The notes below the pieces were generated by a model. The model made no database searches. It had not been told where the DNA came from and was given only the letters and a program-made list of their open reading frames with translations. From positions 1,550,001-1,614,000 of the forward strand of contig CBDFHG010000002.1 in assembly GCA_965247385.1 (NCBI GenBank): a DNA stretch of 64,000 bases, given 5' to 3'. Shown piece by piece: positions 62,860 to 64,000 of the stretch. This DNA comes from Thermohalobaculum sp965247385 (GTDB lineage: Bacteria; Pseudomonadota; Alphaproteobacteria; Rhodobacterales; Rhodobacteraceae). The translations under genes and the position numbers were made by a program. Every line of letters starts with the position of its first letter. Position 1 is the stretch's first letter.

Positions 62860-64000
62860 TCAGTGCTTTTTTGATTTGTAGACCTGATTGTCGAGCATTC
62901 GTTGGATTTCGCTCACAGTTTCGCCCTTGTCATCGGTGGAATCGGCGGACCCGAGCCGTTCCGCCTCGTGAAGCTGGTGTCCCGCCTGCTTGATGCGCCA
63001 GGTCCAGTCCTCACCCTCGGCTGCGGGCAGGTCGCGGGTTGCCTCGACCATCTCGGCCTCGAAGGCCAGCGCCGCCTGATGGCGCGCGATCGCCTCGGTC
63101 AGAACTTCGGCCACCCGCGCGGGCGGCTGGTTCGGACGCGCCAACGGATGCGCGCGTGCCTGCGGTAACTTCCCGAGCAGCTCGAACGGGTCAAGCCCGG
63201 TGCGCTCACGCACAGCCCCCGCCAGATCGGCGCCATCGACAAGGGCGGCCAGAATGGCGTCGCGCAGCGGGCCGAACTCGGGGGTCTGCAGCGTCATCTC
63301 CTCCAGCGCTTGCTCGACCGGACCCAGTGCGCCGGGATTATGGCAGGCGATCAGCAGGATGCCGCCCTCACGAATGCGCGCCTCGGCGTGACGCCCGGCA
63401 CCGCCGGACCGCGCAAGATCGGATTTTCGGGTCTCGGCCATCGGCAGGGTGGGCCCAAAGCCTCGTTTTTGCCCCCGGGTTTGACCCCGGTCCTGATATG
63501 ACCCCTGATACTGGCCCTGCTGGCGGCCCCGCATCGGCGCGCGGGCGGGCCTCTCGACCCGGAACAGCTCGGCCCGGCGCGCCTTGATATCCGCGGTGTA
63601 GTGGTTGCGCACCGAAGTGTCGGCGATCCGTCTCAATGCCACCCGCAACCGCTGATCCAGCGCAGCCCGCCGCTCCGGCGTTTCTAACGCGTCGACGCCG
63701 GTCTCGCGCAGCCACAACATCTCGACCAGTGGCCGCGCCGAGTCCAGTACCCGTTGCATCGCCGCGGGACCCTCGGCACGGATCAGGTCATCGGGGTCGC
63801 GGCCCTCGGGCAGGACGCAAAAGCGCAGGCTCTTGCCCGGCACCAGCATCGGCAGCGCCAGATCGACCAGCCGCTCCGCCGCGCGCAGCCCCGCATCGTC
63901 GCCATCCAGAGCGATCACCGGCTCGTCGGCGGCGCGCCACATCAGCGTCAACTGCTCTTCGGTCACCGCGGTTCCAAGCGGCGCCGCGGAGTGATCGAAC
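62860..64000 (-). CDS. dnaG: DNA primase, 3' part (5' end outside window)
   Basis: About 380 C-terminal residues visible. The TOPRIM end PVIALDGDDAGLRAAERLVD with the D-G-D metal motif is followed by PEGRDPDDLIRAEG, then a Gln/Gly-rich linker (RGRQQGQYQGSYQDRGQTRG) and the helicase-binding C-terminal domain. It reads off the right edge in frame. rpoD follows 197 bases downstream on the same strand, the common dnaG-rpoD order. Confidence 0.95.
   Translation of the reverse strand, partial: FDHSAAPLGTAVTEEQLTLMWRAADEPVIALDGDDAGLRAAERLVDLALPMLVPGKSLRFCVLPEGRDPDDLIRAEGPAAMQRVLDSARPLVEMLWLRETGVDALETPERRAALDQRLRVALRRIADTSVRNHYTADIKARRAELFRVERPARAPMRGRQQGQYQGSYQDRGQTRGQKRGFGPTLPMAETRKSDLARSGGAGRHAEARIREGGILLIACHNPGALGPVEQALEEMTLQTPEFGPLRDAILAALVDGADLAGAVRERTGLDPFELLGKLPQARAHPLARPNQPPARVAEVLTEAIARHQAALAFEAEMVEATRDLPAAEGEDWTWRIKQAGHQLHEAERLGSADSTDDKGETVSEIQRMLDNQVYKSKKH

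Overview
The window is high-GC DNA from an alphaproteobacterium; the order is not resolved, but a Rhodobacterales- or Rhodospirillales-like host fits. Evidence is the minus-strand run secE-nusG-rplKAJL-rpoBC followed by rpsL-rpsG-fusA-tuf and the S10/spc ribosomal cluster, plus the tRNA-Trp beside secE and the rpoD/dnaG pair at the right end. No plasmid or phage backbone is seen, only remnants, so this is chromosome with several accessory islands.

Layout. 1-11135: rpsL, rpsG, fusA, tuf, rpsJ, rplCDWB, rpsS, rplV, rpsC, rplP, rpmC, rpsQ, rplN, rplX, rplE and a partial rpsN, all minus strand, tightly packed or overlapping. 11541-20179: an 8.6 kb composite-transposon-like block between the str operon and rpoC. 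Two IS1595-family units in direct orientation bracket an Rpn-type nuclease gene, an HTH gene split by an IS1380 element, and a Tn3 transposase fragment. The outer ends carry an identical 8-bp direct repeat. 20257-33043: a YbjN-like secreted protein, rpoC, rpoB, rplL, rplJ, rplA, rplK, nusG, secE and tRNA-Trp. 33460-42169: metabolic genes (hydroxypyruvate isomerase-like, sulfotransferase-like, phosphatase, class V aminotransferase), into which a third IS1595 element (35480-38222) has landed carrying a restriction-modification cargo; phage-portal and IS remnants lie beside it.

42344-60387 is mostly accessory. A PHP + SMC-like ATPase gene (TrlF-type) is split by an intact IS1380 copy and is followed by an intact AlbA_2/Schlafen-type gene: a likely defence-type pair. 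After a quieter stretch (arfB, OmpA-like, flavin monooxygenase, DUF4261-like) comes a dense graveyard of IS5, IS66, IS1595, IS256, IS630 and IS1380 remnants, with a HicB antitoxin and a frameshifted HicA toxin. The window ends in rpoD and the 3' part of dnaG.

The main non-housekeeping signals are these. (1) IS insertion histories can be read to the base, because removing the IS and one target duplication restores the host reading frame in four places. (2) A family of very small proteins sharing a Y-x-P-T-K motif occurs in all three IS1595 units and next to a fourth IS1595 remnant. (3) An IS1595 element carries an R-M system whose methyltransferase is broken while its HNH nuclease is open. (4) The TrlF/AlbA_2 gene pair has been interrupted by an IS. 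Start sites, boundaries and family names come from reading the sequence only; no database search was run.
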